Assembly (NCBI RefSeq): GCF_900199455.1
Contig: NZ_FZQR01000004.1
Location: 496,001-560,000 of the forward strand
DNA: 64,000 nt
From: Mesorhizobium carmichaelinearum
Lineage (GTDB): Bacteria; Pseudomonadota; Alphaproteobacteria; Rhizobiales; Rhizobiaceae
Direction: 5' to 3'
Shown: positions 37,620 to 47,522 of the stretch, piece after piece
How positions within the stretch are numbered: the stretch's first letter is position 1
Layout: each line of letters starts with the position of its first letter
The notes under the pieces: generated by a model
The model's database searches: none
What the model saw: only the letters and a program-made list of their open reading frames with translations
What the model was told of the DNA's origin: nothing
Program-made: the position numbers and the translations under genes

Positions 37620-38354
37620 ATGACTACGCCCGCGCATGTCGCGATCATCATGGATGGAAATGGACGCTGGGCCAAGGCGCGCGGTATGCCGAGGCTCGCC
37701 GGTCATCGCGCCGGCGTCGAGGCGTTGCGCAAGGCGGTGCGCGCGGCGCCTGATCTCGGCATCTCCTTCCTGACCGTCTACGCTTTCTCGTCGGAGAACT
37801 GGTCACGGCCGAAGTCCGAAGTCAGCGACCTGATGGGGTTGTTGAAGCTGTTCATCCGCCGCGACCTCGCCGAACTGCACCAGAGCGGTGTGCGGGTCAG
37901 GATCATCGGCGACAGGGCAGGGCTGCAGCCCGACATCAGAGGGCTGCTCGACGAAGCCGAATCGCTGACCGCCGGCAACGAAGCGCTGACGCTGGTGATC
38001 GCCTTCAACTATGGCGGGCGCGACGAGATCGTTCGCACGGCGCGCAAGCTTGCCGCGGCCGTGGCGCGCGGCGAAATCGACGCCGAAGCGATATCAGCCG
38101 AAAGCTTTGCCGGCTGTCTCGACACGCAAGGCATTCCCGATCCGGAACTGGTCATACGCACCAGCGGCGAGCTTAGGCTGTCCAACTTCCTGTTGTGGCA
38201 GGCCGCCTACAGCGAGCTCGTCTTCCTGCCTTGCTATTGGCCCGACTTCAGCCGCGAGCACCTCGCCGAGGCGTTGCGCGAATTTGCCAGCCGCGAGCGC
38301 CGTTTCGGCGGATTGGGCCCGCAAGACGTCGCTTCGCGACCGGCCGCGGGATGA
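37620..38354 (+). CDS. uppS: Isoprenyl transferase (undecaprenyl diphosphate synthase)
   Basis: 244 residues. [27 protein letters not shown] (catalytic Asp and the pyrophosphate-binding Arg/Asn), [14 protein letters not shown] and the C-terminal [26 protein letters not shown] mark the family. It makes the C55 carrier for peptidoglycan and other polymers. The stop overlaps the cdsA start by four bases (ATGA). Confidence 0.97.
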   Translation: MTTPAHVAIIMDGNGRWAKARGMPRLAGHRAGVEALRKAVRAAPDLGISFLTVYAFSSENWSRPKSEVSDLMGLLKLFIRRDLAELHQSGVRVRIIGDRAGLQPDIRGLLDEAESLTAGNEALTLVIAFNYGGRDEIVRTARKLAAAVARGEIDAEAISAESFAGCLDTQGIPDPELVIRTSGELRLSNFLLWQAAYSELVFLPCYWPDFSREHLAEALREFASRERRFGGLGPQDVASRPAAG

Positions 38355-39166
38355 GCAACCTTCAGCTCCGCGTCATTTCAGCGGTCGTGCTTGCCGTCAT
38401 CGCCCTTGGCCTGACCTGGCTTGGCGGCCTGCCTTTCCGACTGCTGTGCGCAGCCATGTCGGCGATGATCTTTTACGAGTGGACACGCATGTCGCGGCCA
38501 GCCGCGACCAATGGGCTGGGCTTCCTGCCCGAGGCGCTGGTCATCGTTTTCATCGGCGCCTTGATTGCCGGGCTTGCCGCATCCTGGCTGCTGCTGCTTG
38601 TGGTGATTCTGATTGCCGCAACAGCGATTGCCGCCTTCGTTCGCAAGACCGGGCAGTGGGAGGCGAGCGGTCTTGCCTATGCCAACGTGTCCGGCCTGTC
38701 GCTTGCCCTGCTGCGCGATGGCGACCATTCCGGCCTTATCGCCATCCTGTTCCTGTTCGCCGTCGTCTGGGCGACCGACATCTTTGCCTATTTCGTCGGG
38801 TGCGCCGTCGGCGGTCCCAAACTGGCGCCGTCGATTTCGCCCGGCAAGACGCGCAGCGGTGCGCTCGGCGGCGCTGTCGGCGGTGTTGTCGCCGGGGTTC
38901 TGCTGGCCGCCGCGGCCGGTGCCAGCAACCTGGCCTTGCTCGGCCTTGTGGCACTTGTGCTTTCGATTGTCGCCCAGGCCGGCGACCTGTTCGAATCCTG
39001 GGTCAAGCGACGGCATGGCCGCAAGGATTCGGGCGTGCTCATTCCAGGCCATGGCGGTGTGATGGACCGTGTCGACGGGCTTGTCGCGGCGGCTCTTGCC
39101 CTATACGTCATTGGCTGGATTTCGGCGGGCGCCGATCATCCGGCACAGGGGCTGTTTCCGATTTGA
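38351..39166 (+). CDS. cdsA: Phosphatidate cytidylyltransferase
   Basis: 271 residues with seven to eight membrane helices. [13 protein letters not shown] is in the catalytic region, and the family signature near the end is [32 protein letters not shown]. It makes CDP-diacylglycerol. ATG 38351 overlaps the uppS stop. dxr, often next, is absent here; only 97 bp separate cdsA from rseP. Confidence 0.96.
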   Translation: MSNLQLRVISAVVLAVIALGLTWLGGLPFRLLCAAMSAMIFYEWTRMSRPAATNGLGFLPEALVIVFIGALIAGLAASWLLLLVVILIAATAIAAFVRKTGQWEASGLAYANVSGLSLALLRDGDHSGLIAILFLFAVVWATDIFAYFVGCAVGGPKLAPSISPGKTRSGALGGAVGGVVAGVLLAAAAGASNLALLGLVALVLSIVAQAGDLFESWVKRRHGRKDSGVLIPGHGGVMDRVDGLVAAALALYVIGWISAGADHPAQGLFPI

Positions 39167-39262
39167 ATGATGTCGTTCCACGATCTGATGTGGGCGCGCC
39201 TTGGATTCGCCTGGATTGCTGTCACAGTCACGGCGCGACTGCGGAAGAATTTGAGGGCTTGA
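39167..39262 (+). CDS. Possible 31-residue small protein between cdsA and rseP
   Basis: ATG 39167 directly abuts the cdsA stop, and its TGA is one base before the rseP TTG, so it fills the gap exactly. The middle (LGFAWIAVTVTA) could be a short membrane segment, and the C-terminus is basic (RLRKNLRA). There is no Shine-Dalgarno of its own; the rseP site GAGGG lies inside it. Low-confidence call based on tiling alone. Confidence 0.25.
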   Translation: MMSFHDLMWARLGFAWIAVTVTARLRKNLRA

Positions 39263-39263
39263 G

Positions 39264-40406
39264 TTGAACGGGATTCTTCACGCGATTTTCAGCACGGACG
39301 GCCTGCTTCTCGGCACACTCGTGCCGTTCCTCTTCGTCCTGACCGTGGTGGTGTTCGTCCACGAAATGGGCCACTACCTCGTCGGCCGCTGGTGCGGCAT
39401 CGGGGTCAAGGCCTTCTCGATCGGTTTCGGTCCCGAACTCATCGGCTTCAACGACAGCCATGGTACGCGTTGGAAGCTCTGCGCCATCCCGCTTGGCGGT
39501 TATGTCAAATTCGTCGGCGATATGAACGCCACCTCCAGCCAGCCGACGTCGGATGAGCTGGAAACGCTGACCGACGATGAGCGCAAGGTTGCCTTCCACG
39601 CCCAGGCGATCTGGAAGCGCGCGGCGACGGTGGCGGCCGGGCCTCTGTTCAATTTCCTGCTAGCGATCGTCGTCTTTTCCGTGCTGTTTGCCTCCTACGG
39701 GCGTTATGTCGCAGAGCCCATGGTGGCCGAAGTTACTGCGGACAGTCCGGCGGCGAAGGCGGGCATCCTGCCCGGCGACCGATTCGTCAGCGTCGACGGC
39801 GCCAAGGTGGAAACCTTTGGCGATGTACAGCGGCTGGTTTCGGGCCGCGCCGGCGATATGATCACCTTTGTCATGCTGCGCGATGGCAAGGAAGTCACGG
39901 TGACCGCGAGCCCGCAGCTGATGGAGCAGCAAGACGCGCTCGGCAACAAGGTCAAGGTCGCCGTGATCGGCGTCGTCAACAACAAGGAACTCGGCCAGCC
40001 TCGTCTCGTCACCTACACACCGGTCGGGGCCGTTGCTGCGGCGGTTGAGGAAACAGGCCACGTCATCTCGCGTACTGGCCAGTTCTTGCAGCGTTTCGCC
40101 GTCGGGCGCGAGGACAAGTGCCAGTTGGGCGGCCCCGTCAAGATCGCCGACATGGCCGGCAAGGCGGCGAAACTCGGTTTCGAATGGCTGGTGCAACTCG
40201 TCGCGCTGCTGTCTGTCGGCATCGGTTTTCTAAACCTTTTGCCGATTCCCCCCCTCGACGGCGGTCATCTCTTGTTCTACGGGGTGGAGGCCGTCATCCG
40301 CCGGCCGGTGTCGGAACGGATGATGGAAATGGCCTATCGGGCCGGTCTGCTTCTGGTCTTGTGCTTCATGGGTTTCGTGTTCTGGAACGATCTGTTTGGA
40401 TGCTGA
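39264..40406 (+). CDS. rseP: Site-2 (RIP) metalloprotease RseP
   Basis: 380 residues from TTG 39264, preceded by GAGGG. HEMGH in VVVFVHEMGHYLVGRW gives the zinc-binding His-Glu-x-x-His, and the third ligand is in NLLPIPPLDGGHLL near residue 326. One PDZ domain (about residues 150-230) lies between the membrane parts. It cleaves membrane-bound anti-sigma factors and signal-peptide remnants. It precedes bamA, as is common. Confidence 0.95.
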   Translation: MNGILHAIFSTDGLLLGTLVPFLFVLTVVVFVHEMGHYLVGRWCGIGVKAFSIGFGPELIGFNDSHGTRWKLCAIPLGGYVKFVGDMNATSSQPTSDELETLTDDERKVAFHAQAIWKRAATVAAGPLFNFLLAIVVFSVLFASYGRYVAEPMVAEVTADSPAAKAGILPGDRFVSVDGAKVETFGDVQRLVSGRAGDMITFVMLRDGKEVTVTASPQLMEQQDALGNKVKVAVIGVVNNKELGQPRLVTYTPVGAVAAAVEETGHVISRTGQFLQRFAVGREDKCQLGGPVKIADMAGKAAKLGFEWLVQLVALLSVGIGFLNLLPIPPLDGGHLLFYGVEAVIRRPVSERMMEMAYRAGLLLVLCFMGFVFWNDLFGC

Positions 40407-40554
40407 AATCATGAAGAAATTCGGCCTGGGCATGGTCGATGTTGAGACGCCGTTTACCATGCACGGGGATATGAGTGACGCGAAAGCCACGCACCAGGGT
40501 TAAGTAAATACAAATTAACCAGAAGCCTTGCGTGTAGGGAAAATCCGGTTAATA

Positions 40555-40609
40555 CGGTAGGGGAAATTACCGCACGTCCGGTTTTCTCGCCGTGGGGACT
40601 ACGAGAAAA
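40555..40609 (+). promoter_or_regulatory. Two hairpins in the bamA upstream region
   Basis: CGGTA (40555-40559) pairs with TACCG (40568-40572). TTTTCTCG (40582-40589) pairs with CGAGAAAA (40602-40609) in an 8-bp stem ending 14 bases before the bamA ATG. The 217-bp gap also holds a 30-codon open frame (40411-40503) without a ribosome-binding site. This may be a regulated leader; unproven. Confidence 0.4.
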
Positions 40610-40623
40610 GGTTATTAAGCCCG

Positions 40624-43002
40624 ATGAAGGCAGCATCCAAGTTTCTGAGCGCCGCGTCCGCGGCGGCACTGTCCGCCGCTCTGGTCGTGCCAGGTGCGCT
40701 CGCAGTGCAGTTCGTTGCCACATCGGCGGCCGAAGCCGCTGTCGTCAGCAGGGTGGAGGTGACCGGCAACCAGCGTGTCGACGCCGAAACCATACGCAAC
40801 TACATCACCATCAAGCCAGGCAAGGCCTTCTCCAGTGCCGATATCGACGCGGCCGTCAAAGCGCTGTTCGGCACTGGCCTGTTCTCGGATGTCCAGATCA
40901 ACCAGGTCGGCTCGACACTGGTTGTCAAGGTTGCCGAGTACAAGGTCGTCAACCAGGTGCTGTTCCAGGGCAACAAGAAGCTCAAGGACAACGCGCTGCA
41001 GATGGCGGTTCAGCTGAAGCCGCGCAGCGCGTTCTCGCAGGCGACGCTCGATTCCGACGTCGAGGCGGTCAAGGCCGCCTACAGGCGTATCGGCCGCGAT
41101 GATGCCGGTGTGACCACGCAGGTCATGGAACTCGGCGACAACCGCGTTAATGTGGTTTTCAAGATCACCGAAGGCGATCGCACGCAGATCGCGGCGATCA
41201 ATTTCGTCGGCAACAGCGCCTATTCGAGCCGTCGTCTGTCGGACGTCATCAACACCAAGCGTTCGTCTTGGGTGTCGTTCATCCTGCGCGATGACGTCTA
41301 TGACGAGGACAAGCTGCGCGCCGACCAGGAATTGCTGCGCCGCTTCTATTACAATCACGGCTACGCCGATTTCCAGGTCGTGTCGGCCGTCGGCGAACTC
41401 GACAGCGCGACGAACAAATACACGGTCACAATCACCGTGCAGGAGGGTGAGCGTTATAATTTCGGCGATATCAGCGTCGAAAGCACGATCCCGGAAGTCG
41501 ACTCCAAGTCACTGGAATCCGTGGTCGAGACCCGCAAGGGCGACGTCTACAATGCCAAGAATGTCGAGGACTCCATCATCGCCCTGACTGAGAAGGTGGC
41601 CGGTTCCGGCTATGCCTTCGCGCAGGTGACACCGCGCGGCGACCGCAACTTCGAGAACCATACGATCTCGGTCGTCTACACCGTCGACCAGGGCACCAAG
41701 GCCTACATCGAACGCATCGAGATCCGCGGCAACGATCGTACGCGTGATTATGTCATTCGCCGCGAATTCGATGTCAGCGAAGGCGACGCGTTCAATCAGG
41801 TGCTCGTCCAGCGCGCGAAGAAGCGCCTGGAAGACCTGAATTATTTTGACAAAGTCGACATCTCGACTGTACCCGGCTCGCAGCCCGACCAGGTCGTTCT
41901 GGTCGTCGACGTGGTTGAAAAGTCGACCGGTGAATTCTCGGTTGGTGCCGGTTATTCGACCGGTGGCGATTCGGCGGGTCCGTCCGTCGAAGGATCGATC
42001 ACCGAGCGCAACTTCCTCGGCCGTGGCCAGTACATCAAGCTGTCGGCCGGTGGCGGCAAGAACTCGCGCGACTACAGCCTGTCCTTCACAGAGCCGTATT
42101 TCCTCGGGCGGCGCATCTCCGCCGGCTTCGACATCTACAAGTCGACGCGGGAGTACAACAACAACTACGACAGCGACACCACAGGCGCGACGATCCGCTT
42201 TGGGCTGCCGATCACCAACAGCATCACGACCCAGCTCGCGTATAATATCGCTCAGGAGAAGTATAAGGTCGACGACAGTTGCGGGACGACCACTGTTCTA
42301 GACCCCGACGGCACTTGTACCATTTCTCCGGCTATCTTGGACGGTATAGCCCAGAGCCCTTGGATCAAGTCGTCGATCAGCTTGGGGCTGGTCTACAACA
42401 CCATCGACGACATGAAGAACCCACATGAAGGCATTTATGCCAACACGACCGTTGAGGTTGCGGGGGTCGGTGGCGATGCCAAGTTCGTGAAGATCACGGG
42501 GCGCGGCAGCATCTATCAGACACTGTCCGAGCAGCTTGACCTTGTCGGTCTCCTTTCGGGTGGTGCCGGTCATGTCGAGGGCTACGGCAGTGATGGTCTG
42601 CGTATCTTCGATCAGTTCCAGAGCACAGACCGTATGATCCGCGGCTTTGCATATGGCGGCATTGGCCCGGTCGACTCCGCTGGTGTAGGCGACCATCTGG
42701 GCGGCACGACCTATTTCAACGCTTCGGCAGAGGCACAGTTCCCGCTGCCGGTTGTTCCCGAGAGCTTCGGTCTGCGTGGCGCGGTGTTTGCCGACGCGGC
42801 GACGCTCTATGGCAACAAGATTTCCGATCAGTCCTTGGTCGATCAATCTTCGGTTGGCATGAAATTGCGTGCCTCGGTCGGTCTCGGCCTGATGTGGGCC
42901 TCGCCGTTCGGTCCGATCCGTATCGACTATGCGATCCCGGTCAAGAAGGAAGCGAGCGACGACGTGCAGGAATTCAACTTCGGCATATCGACCCGCTTCT
43001 GA
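40624..43002 (+). CDS. bamA: Outer membrane protein assembly factor BamA
   Basis: 792 residues. A signal peptide (about 1-30) is followed by five POTRA domains (first: VVSRVEVTGNQRVDAETIRNYI). A C-terminal 16-strand barrel begins near residue 430 and ends in aromatic GISTRF, the usual barrel signal. GSITERNFLGRGQYIKLS and FGPIRIDYAIPV are typical. It inserts beta-barrel proteins into the outer membrane. lpxD follows after 75 bp. Confidence 0.97.
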   Translation: MKAASKFLSAASAAALSAALVVPGALAVQFVATSAAEAAVVSRVEVTGNQRVDAETIRNYITIKPGKAFSSADIDAAVKALFGTGLFSDVQINQVGSTLVVKVAEYKVVNQVLFQGNKKLKDNALQMAVQLKPRSAFSQATLDSDVEAVKAAYRRIGRDDAGVTTQVMELGDNRVNVVFKITEGDRTQIAAINFVGNSAYSSRRLSDVINTKRSSWVSFILRDDVYDEDKLRADQELLRRFYYNHGYADFQVVSAVGELDSATNKYTVTITVQEGERYNFGDISVESTIPEVDSKSLESVVETRKGDVYNAKNVEDSIIALTEKVAGSGYAFAQVTPRGDRNFENHTISVVYTVDQGTKAYIERIEIRGNDRTRDYVIRREFDVSEGDAFNQVLVQRAKKRLEDLNYFDKVDISTVPGSQPDQVVLVVDVVEKSTGEFSVGAGYSTGGDSAGPSVEGSITERNFLGRGQYIKLSAGGGKNSRDYSLSFTEPYFLGRRISAGFDIYKSTREYNNNYDSDTTGATIRFGLPITNSITTQLAYNIAQEKYKVDDSCGTTTVLDPDGTCTISPAILDGIAQSPWIKSSISLGLVYNTIDDMKNPHEGIYANTTVEVAGVGGDAKFVKITGRGSIYQTLSEQLDLVGLLSGGAGHVEGYGSDGLRIFDQFQSTDRMIRGFAYGGIGPVDSAGVGDHLGGTTYFNASAEAQFPLPVVPESFGLRGAVFADAATLYGNKISDQSLVDQSSVGMKLRASVGLGLMWASPFGPIRIDYAIPVKKEASDDVQEFNFGISTRF

Positions 43003-43077
43003 TCGGCGGCAAACGATGCTCCCGGATTTTTTGGATCCGGGAGAAATGTTCCGACCTAGCTGGATATAGCTTCTGGA

Positions 43078-44133
43078 ATGACCGATCCGGTGTTCTTCGC
43101 GCCATCACGCCGGTATACGGCGGCCGAAGTCGCGAATCTGACCGGCTCGGTGCTTGTCGATTCCGGCCACTCCGACGTTTCGATCGAGGCGCTGGCCCCG
43201 GCCAACGAAGGCGGTGCCAATGCACTCGTTTTCGTCGACGGCAGGCGTAATTCCGCGCTGATGCCGTCACTGCGGGCGGCTGCGGTGCTGTGCCCGGCGG
43301 AATTCGCCAACAAGGCACCGGCCGAAATTGCCGTTTTGATCCATCCGCGTCCGCAACAGGCATTCGCGCTGGTCGGTCGACTGCTGTTTCCCGCAGCCGC
43401 CACGCCTGGGCCAATGACTGGCGAAACCGGTGTTTCGCCGCATGCCCATGTCGATCCGACCGCGCATGTCGAAGCCGGCGCCATCATCGAGGCCGGCGTG
43501 GTCATCGGGCCAGGCGTCTCGATCGGCAGCGGCACCGTCATCGCGCCAAACGCGGTCATTGGACAGTTCTGCCAGATCGGTCGTGACGGCTATGTCGGCC
43601 CGGGTGTCAGTATCCAGTATGCGCTGATCGGCAATCGGGTCATCATCCATGGCGGCGCCAGGATCGGCCAGGACGGTTTCGGCTTTGTGGGCGGCGCCAA
43701 AGGGCCGGAACGTGTTCCTCAGATCGGACGGGTCGTCATCCAGGACGATGTCGAGATCGGCTCGAATTCCACCGTCGATCGCGGCGCCATGTCGGATACG
43801 ATCATCGGTCAGGGCACCAAGATCGACAACCTCGTGCAGATCGCCCATAACGTTCGCATCGGTCGCAATTGCATAGTAGCCGGGCTTTCGGGTATTTCCG
43901 GTTCCGTGGTCGTCGGCGACAATGTCACCATGGGCGGCGGTGTCGGGCTTGCCGATCACTTGACCATAGGCTCAGGAGCAAAGCTTGCCGCCAGAAGTGG
44001 GTTTATGAGCAATGTTCCCGCCGGCGAGATCTGGGGCGGTTATCCGGCACAGCCGATGGCGGAAGCCATGCGAGAGATAGCCATGTTGCGCACGATGGCC
44101 AGGGCACGCAAGCAGGGCAAGGACAATGGCTGA
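43078..44133 (+). CDS. lpxD: UDP-3-O-acylglucosamine N-acyltransferase
   Basis: 351 residues. An N-terminal LpxD domain (about 1-100) is followed by many hexapeptide repeats (I-G-x-x-x-V) forming a left-handed beta helix. The catalytic His is in [12 protein letters not shown]. It adds the second acyl chain in lipid A synthesis. Starts the lpxD-fabZ-lpxA-lpxI-lpxB operon with an 8-bp overlap to fabZ. Confidence 0.97.
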   Translation: MTDPVFFAPSRRYTAAEVANLTGSVLVDSGHSDVSIEALAPANEGGANALVFVDGRRNSALMPSLRAAAVLCPAEFANKAPAEIAVLIHPRPQQAFALVGRLLFPAAATPGPMTGETGVSPHAHVDPTAHVEAGAIIEAGVVIGPGVSIGSGTVIAPNAVIGQFCQIGRDGYVGPGVSIQYALIGNRVIIHGGARIGQDGFGFVGGAKGPERVPQIGRVVIQDDVEIGSNSTVDRGAMSDTIIGQGTKIDNLVQIAHNVRIGRNCIVAGLSGISGSVVVGDNVTMGGGVGLADHLTIGSGAKLAARSGFMSNVPAGEIWGGYPAQPMAEAMREIAMLRTMARARKQGKDNG

Positions 44134-44593
44134 TATGGTGGCGGCGGCGACGCTGGAAGCGGTTGACATAATGGGGCTGATGAAGCTCCTGCCGCACCGC
44201 TATCCCTTCCTGATGATCGACCGCATCGTCGATATCGATGGTGACGATTCCGCCGTCGGCATCAAGAACGTCACCATCAATGAGCCGCATTTTCAGGGGC
44301 ATTTCCCGGAGCAGCCGGTGATGCCGGGCGTGCTGATCGTCGAGGCCATGGCGCAGACGGCAGGCGCCATCTGCATCCGCAGCCTTGGGGCATCGAAGCC
44401 GTCGCTGGTCTATTTCCTGACCATCGACAACGCCAAATTCCGCAAGCCGGTCGTTCCCGGCGACCAGTTGAAGATTCACGTCAAGAAAATCAAGAAGCGC
44501 GGCAACCTGCTCAAATTCGCCTGCGAAGCCCTGGTCGATGGCACCAAGGCGGCCGAGGCCGAGATTTCAGCCATGATGGTCACCGGCGACTGA
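44126..44593 (+). CDS. fabZ: 3-hydroxyacyl-ACP dehydratase FabZ
   Basis: 155 residues. [19 protein letters not shown] holds the catalytic His; [24 protein letters not shown] holds the catalytic Glu. It dehydrates 3-hydroxyacyl-ACP in fatty acid elongation, competing with LpxA and LpxD for the same substrate. It overlaps lpxD by 8 bases. Confidence 0.97.
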   Translation: MADMVAAATLEAVDIMGLMKLLPHRYPFLMIDRIVDIDGDDSAVGIKNVTINEPHFQGHFPEQPVMPGVLIVEAMAQTAGAICIRSLGASKPSLVYFLTIDNAKFRKPVVPGDQLKIHVKKIKKRGNLLKFACEALVDGTKAAEAEISAMMVTGD

Positions 44594-44606
44594 CGATCGA
44601 GTGCCT

Positions 44607-45440
44607 ATGAAAATCAAGACTTCAATCCATCCTTCCTCCATCGTGGAAGAAGGCGCTCAAATCGGGCAGGGCGTGCGTATAGGGCCGTTCTGCCATATCA
44701 GCGCCGATGCCGTGATCGGCGATGGTGTCGAACTGGTCAGCCATGTCTCCGTCATGGGCGCGACCACCATAGGAGCCTCGACCAAGGTCTATCCGATGGC
44801 GACATTGGGCGCACCGCCGCAGAACACCAAGCACAAAGGCGGCCGCACGACGCTGGTCATTGGCGCCAACTGCACCATCCGCGAAGGTGTCACCATGCAT
44901 GTCGGCACCGACACCAGCCGTGGCGAGACGACAGTGGGTGATAACGGCAATTTCCTTGCCTATGCCCACATCGCCCATGATTGCGTTGTCGGCAAGAACG
45001 CCACCTTCGCCAATGGCGCGACGTTGGGCGGACACTGCGAGATCGGTGACAACGTGTATATCGGCGGCCTCAGCGCCGTTCATCAATTCGTGCGTGTCGG
45101 CGACAACGCCTTTCTCGGCGGATGCTCGGCCTTTGTTGGCGATGTCATTCCCTATGCCATTGCCGTCGGCAACCGCGCCAGCTTGCGCGGCTTGAACATC
45201 ATCGGCCTCAAGCGCGCCGGTCTGCCGCGTTCGGAAATCTATCTGTTGCGCAAAGCCTACAGGACGATTTTCGACCGCTCCCGCACCGTCGGCGAAAACA
45301 TCGAATTCGCCAAGGCCGAGTTCGCCTCTTCGCCGACCGCCATGAAGATCATCGACTTCATCAGCAGTCGCGGCAAGCGGCACTATGCGGTGCCGTCGCT
45401 CAAGGGCGGCGATGGCGACGATACCGATGATGAAGACTGA
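44607..45440 (+). CDS. lpxA: Acyl-ACP:UDP-N-acetylglucosamine O-acyltransferase
   Basis: 277 residues from ATG 44607; an in-frame GTG at 44601 is an alternative. IHPSSIVEEGAQIG opens the hexapeptide beta helix, AYAHIAHDCVVG contains the catalytic His, and the C-terminal helical part (RGLNIIGLKRAGLPRSEI) is typical. It adds the first acyl chain to UDP-GlcNAc. The 3' end overlaps lpxI by 14 bases. Confidence 0.97.
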   Translation: MKIKTSIHPSSIVEEGAQIGQGVRIGPFCHISADAVIGDGVELVSHVSVMGATTIGASTKVYPMATLGAPPQNTKHKGGRTTLVIGANCTIREGVTMHVGTDTSRGETTVGDNGNFLAYAHIAHDCVVGKNATFANGATLGGHCEIGDNVYIGGLSAVHQFVRVGDNAFLGGCSAFVGDVIPYAIAVGNRASLRGLNIIGLKRAGLPRSEIYLLRKAYRTIFDRSRTVGENIEFAKAEFASSPTAMKIIDFISSRGKRHYAVPSLKGGDGDDTDDED

Positions 45441-46326
45441 GACCGCTTCTGCCGGTCTTGATCTCCCGCCAGATGCCAGGGTCGGCATCATCGCCGGCGG
45501 CGGCAGTCTTCCCGTCGAAGTCGCGGCCGGCTCGGCCGGGCAGGGTTATCCGCCCTTCATCATCCTCATGGAAGGCGAGGCCGACCGTCTGTCGGAATTG
45601 TGCCGCTATGAGCATGAGACGCTTGCCCTGGAGGCGATCGGCTCGCTTGTTCCACTGCTCAAACGCCACCGGATTACCCATCTGGTGCTTGCCGGCGAGA
45701 TCAAGCGCCGGCCAAGGCTGACGCATCTGCGCCCAAGCGTCAGCCTGCTCGCTGTGATCCCGATAGTCGTCATGGCTCTGGCGCGCGGCGACGATGGCCT
45801 GTTGAAGGTGGTGGCGCGGGGTCTCGAGGCCCGAGGGATAAAGGTCATGGGCGCCCACGAAATCGTGCCGAACCTGGTCGCCGCCGAAGGGATCTTAACC
45901 AAGGCGGTACCGCAGAAGTCGGACTGGCGCGACATAGAGGCAGGCTTTGCGGCGGCGAAGGCCATCGGGGCGCTGGATATCGGCCAGGCGGCTATCGCGG
46001 TCGGCGGCCGGGCCATTGCGCTCGAGGGTATCGAGGGCACGGCCGGATTGCTCGACCGTACAAGGCTGCTGCGCGGCCATGGCCGCATCGCCGGCAAGAC
46101 GCGCGGCGTCCTGGTCAAATGCGCCAAGCCCGGTCAGGAACTGCGCGCTGATCTTCCATCCATAGGACCACAGACGGTCGATGCAGCTCATGCGGCGGGG
46201 CTCGCCGGCATTGCCGTCGAGGCGGGGCGCTCGCTGATCCTCGAAGGTCCCGCAACCCTGTCGCGCGCCAATGAACTTGGTCTGTTTATCGTCGGCCTGG
46301 CCCTAGCGGAGCCCGCGCATGGTTGA
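45427..46326 (+). CDS. lpxI: UDP-2,3-diacylglucosamine pyrophosphatase LpxI (DUF1009)
   Basis: 299 residues from ATG 45427 (ATG 45430 also possible). VGIIAGGGSLPVEVA, HLVLAGEIKRRPRL and KCAKPGQELRADLPSIGPQTVDAAHAAGLAGIAVEAG are the LpxI pattern. It replaces LpxH of gammaproteobacteria and cleaves UDP-diacylglucosamine to lipid X. Between lpxA and lpxB, its usual alphaproteobacterial place. Confidence 0.95.
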   Translation: MMKTETASAGLDLPPDARVGIIAGGGSLPVEVAAGSAGQGYPPFIILMEGEADRLSELCRYEHETLALEAIGSLVPLLKRHRITHLVLAGEIKRRPRLTHLRPSVSLLAVIPIVVMALARGDDGLLKVVARGLEARGIKVMGAHEIVPNLVAAEGILTKAVPQKSDWRDIEAGFAAAKAIGALDIGQAAIAVGGRAIALEGIEGTAGLLDRTRLLRGHGRIAGKTRGVLVKCAKPGQELRADLPSIGPQTVDAAHAAGLAGIAVEAGRSLILEGPATLSRANELGLFIVGLALAEPAHG

Positions 46327-47491
46327 CAGGGCACTGAAGATCGCGATCGTTGCGGGTGAGGAATCGGGCGATTTGCTTGGCGCCGATATTGTGCGTTCGC
46401 TTCGCCAGGCAACAGGCCGCGAAGTGCAACTCGTCGGCCTTGGCGGCCGACATCTCGGAGAATTGGGCCTGGTGTCGCCCTTCGATGCCGGCGAGATCGC
46501 GCTGATGGGTTTCAGTGCCGTCCTGCGTGATCTGCCGCGCCTTTTCAGACGGATCGGCCAACTGGCCAAAACCATCGGCGAGGAAAAGCCGGATTGCCTG
46601 GTCACCATCGACAGCCCCGACTTTTCCTTGCGCGTCGCCAGGAAGGTGCGTGCGGCCAATCCGTCGATACCGATCATCCACTATGTCTGCCCGAGCGTCT
46701 GGGCCTGGCGGCCGGGCAGGGCGGTGGCGATGAAGCCCTATGTCGACCATATCCTCTGCATCCTGCCGTTCGAGGTGAAGGAACTGGAACGGCTGGGCGG
46801 CCCGCCTGGAACCTATGTCGGGCATCGCCTGACGCATGATGCAGGCGTGCTCGCCGCCCAGAAGGCGCAGGCGTTGCCGCGCGATCTTGCCCAGGACCGC
46901 ATCAAGACATTGCTCGTCCTGCCGGGCTCGCGGCGCGGCGAGGTGCGGCGGCTGGTCGATACGTTCGGTGAAACTGTGTCTATGCTGCGCGCGCGCGGAC
47001 ATCGTCTGCGGCTGTTGCTGCCGACGGTTCCGCATGTCGCCGACCTCGTCAAATCCTCGGTCAATCGTTGGGATGAAGAACCCGAAATCATCGTCGATCT
47101 CGGGCGCAAATGGCAGGCTTTCGGCAAGGCTGATGCCGCGCTGATCGCGTCGGGCACCGTATCGCTGGAACTGGCTTTGGCCGGTGTGCCGATGGTCTCG
47201 TCCTACAGGCTCGATCCCATCGCCCGCGCCGTGGCGCCTTATTTCGTTTCCGTCTGGTCGGCGCTTCTGCCCAATTTGATCGCGGATCGTGCGCTTATTC
47301 CGGAGTTCTACAACGAGTACGTCAAGGCGAACAATCTGGCTCGCCAACTGGAAGCATTGTTCGCCGACAGCGGCATGCGCGCCTGGCAGAAGGACGGCTT
47401 TGCAGAGATCACCAGGCGCATGGCGACGGACAAGCCGTCGGGTGAGATCGCGGCGGGCGTCGTGTTGCGTCATATAAAAAAGGCGCCCTGA
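46319..47491 (+). CDS. lpxB: Lipid-A-disaccharide synthase
   Basis: 390 residues, GT19. AIVAGEESGDLLGADIV, HYVCPSVWAWRPGRA, LLVLPGSRRGEVRRL and ASGTVSLELALAGVPMVSSYRLDPI are typical. It joins lipid X with UDP-diacylglucosamine. It overlaps lpxI by 8 bases and ends inside a terminator hairpin. Confidence 0.97.
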   Translation: MVDRALKIAIVAGEESGDLLGADIVRSLRQATGREVQLVGLGGRHLGELGLVSPFDAGEIALMGFSAVLRDLPRLFRRIGQLAKTIGEEKPDCLVTIDSPDFSLRVARKVRAANPSIPIIHYVCPSVWAWRPGRAVAMKPYVDHILCILPFEVKELERLGGPPGTYVGHRLTHDAGVLAAQKAQALPRDLAQDRIKTLLVLPGSRRGEVRRLVDTFGETVSMLRARGHRLRLLLPTVPHVADLVKSSVNRWDEEPEIIVDLGRKWQAFGKADAALIASGTVSLELALAGVPMVSSYRLDPIARAVAPYFVSVWSALLPNLIADRALIPEFYNEYVKANNLARQLEALFADSGMRAWQKDGFAEITRRMATDKPSGEIAAGVVLRHIKKAP

Positions 47492-47504
47492 GAGGCGCCT
47501 TTTT
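47477..47504 (+). terminator. Terminator after lpxB (bidirectional with gltA)
   Basis: AAAAAGGCGCC-CTGAGA-GGCGCCTTTTT, an 11-bp stem. It starts inside the last codons of lpxB and is flanked by A and T runs, so it can serve both lpxB and the convergent gltA. Confidence 0.9.
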
Positions 47505-47522
47505 CGATCCAAGCCGTTTCGG

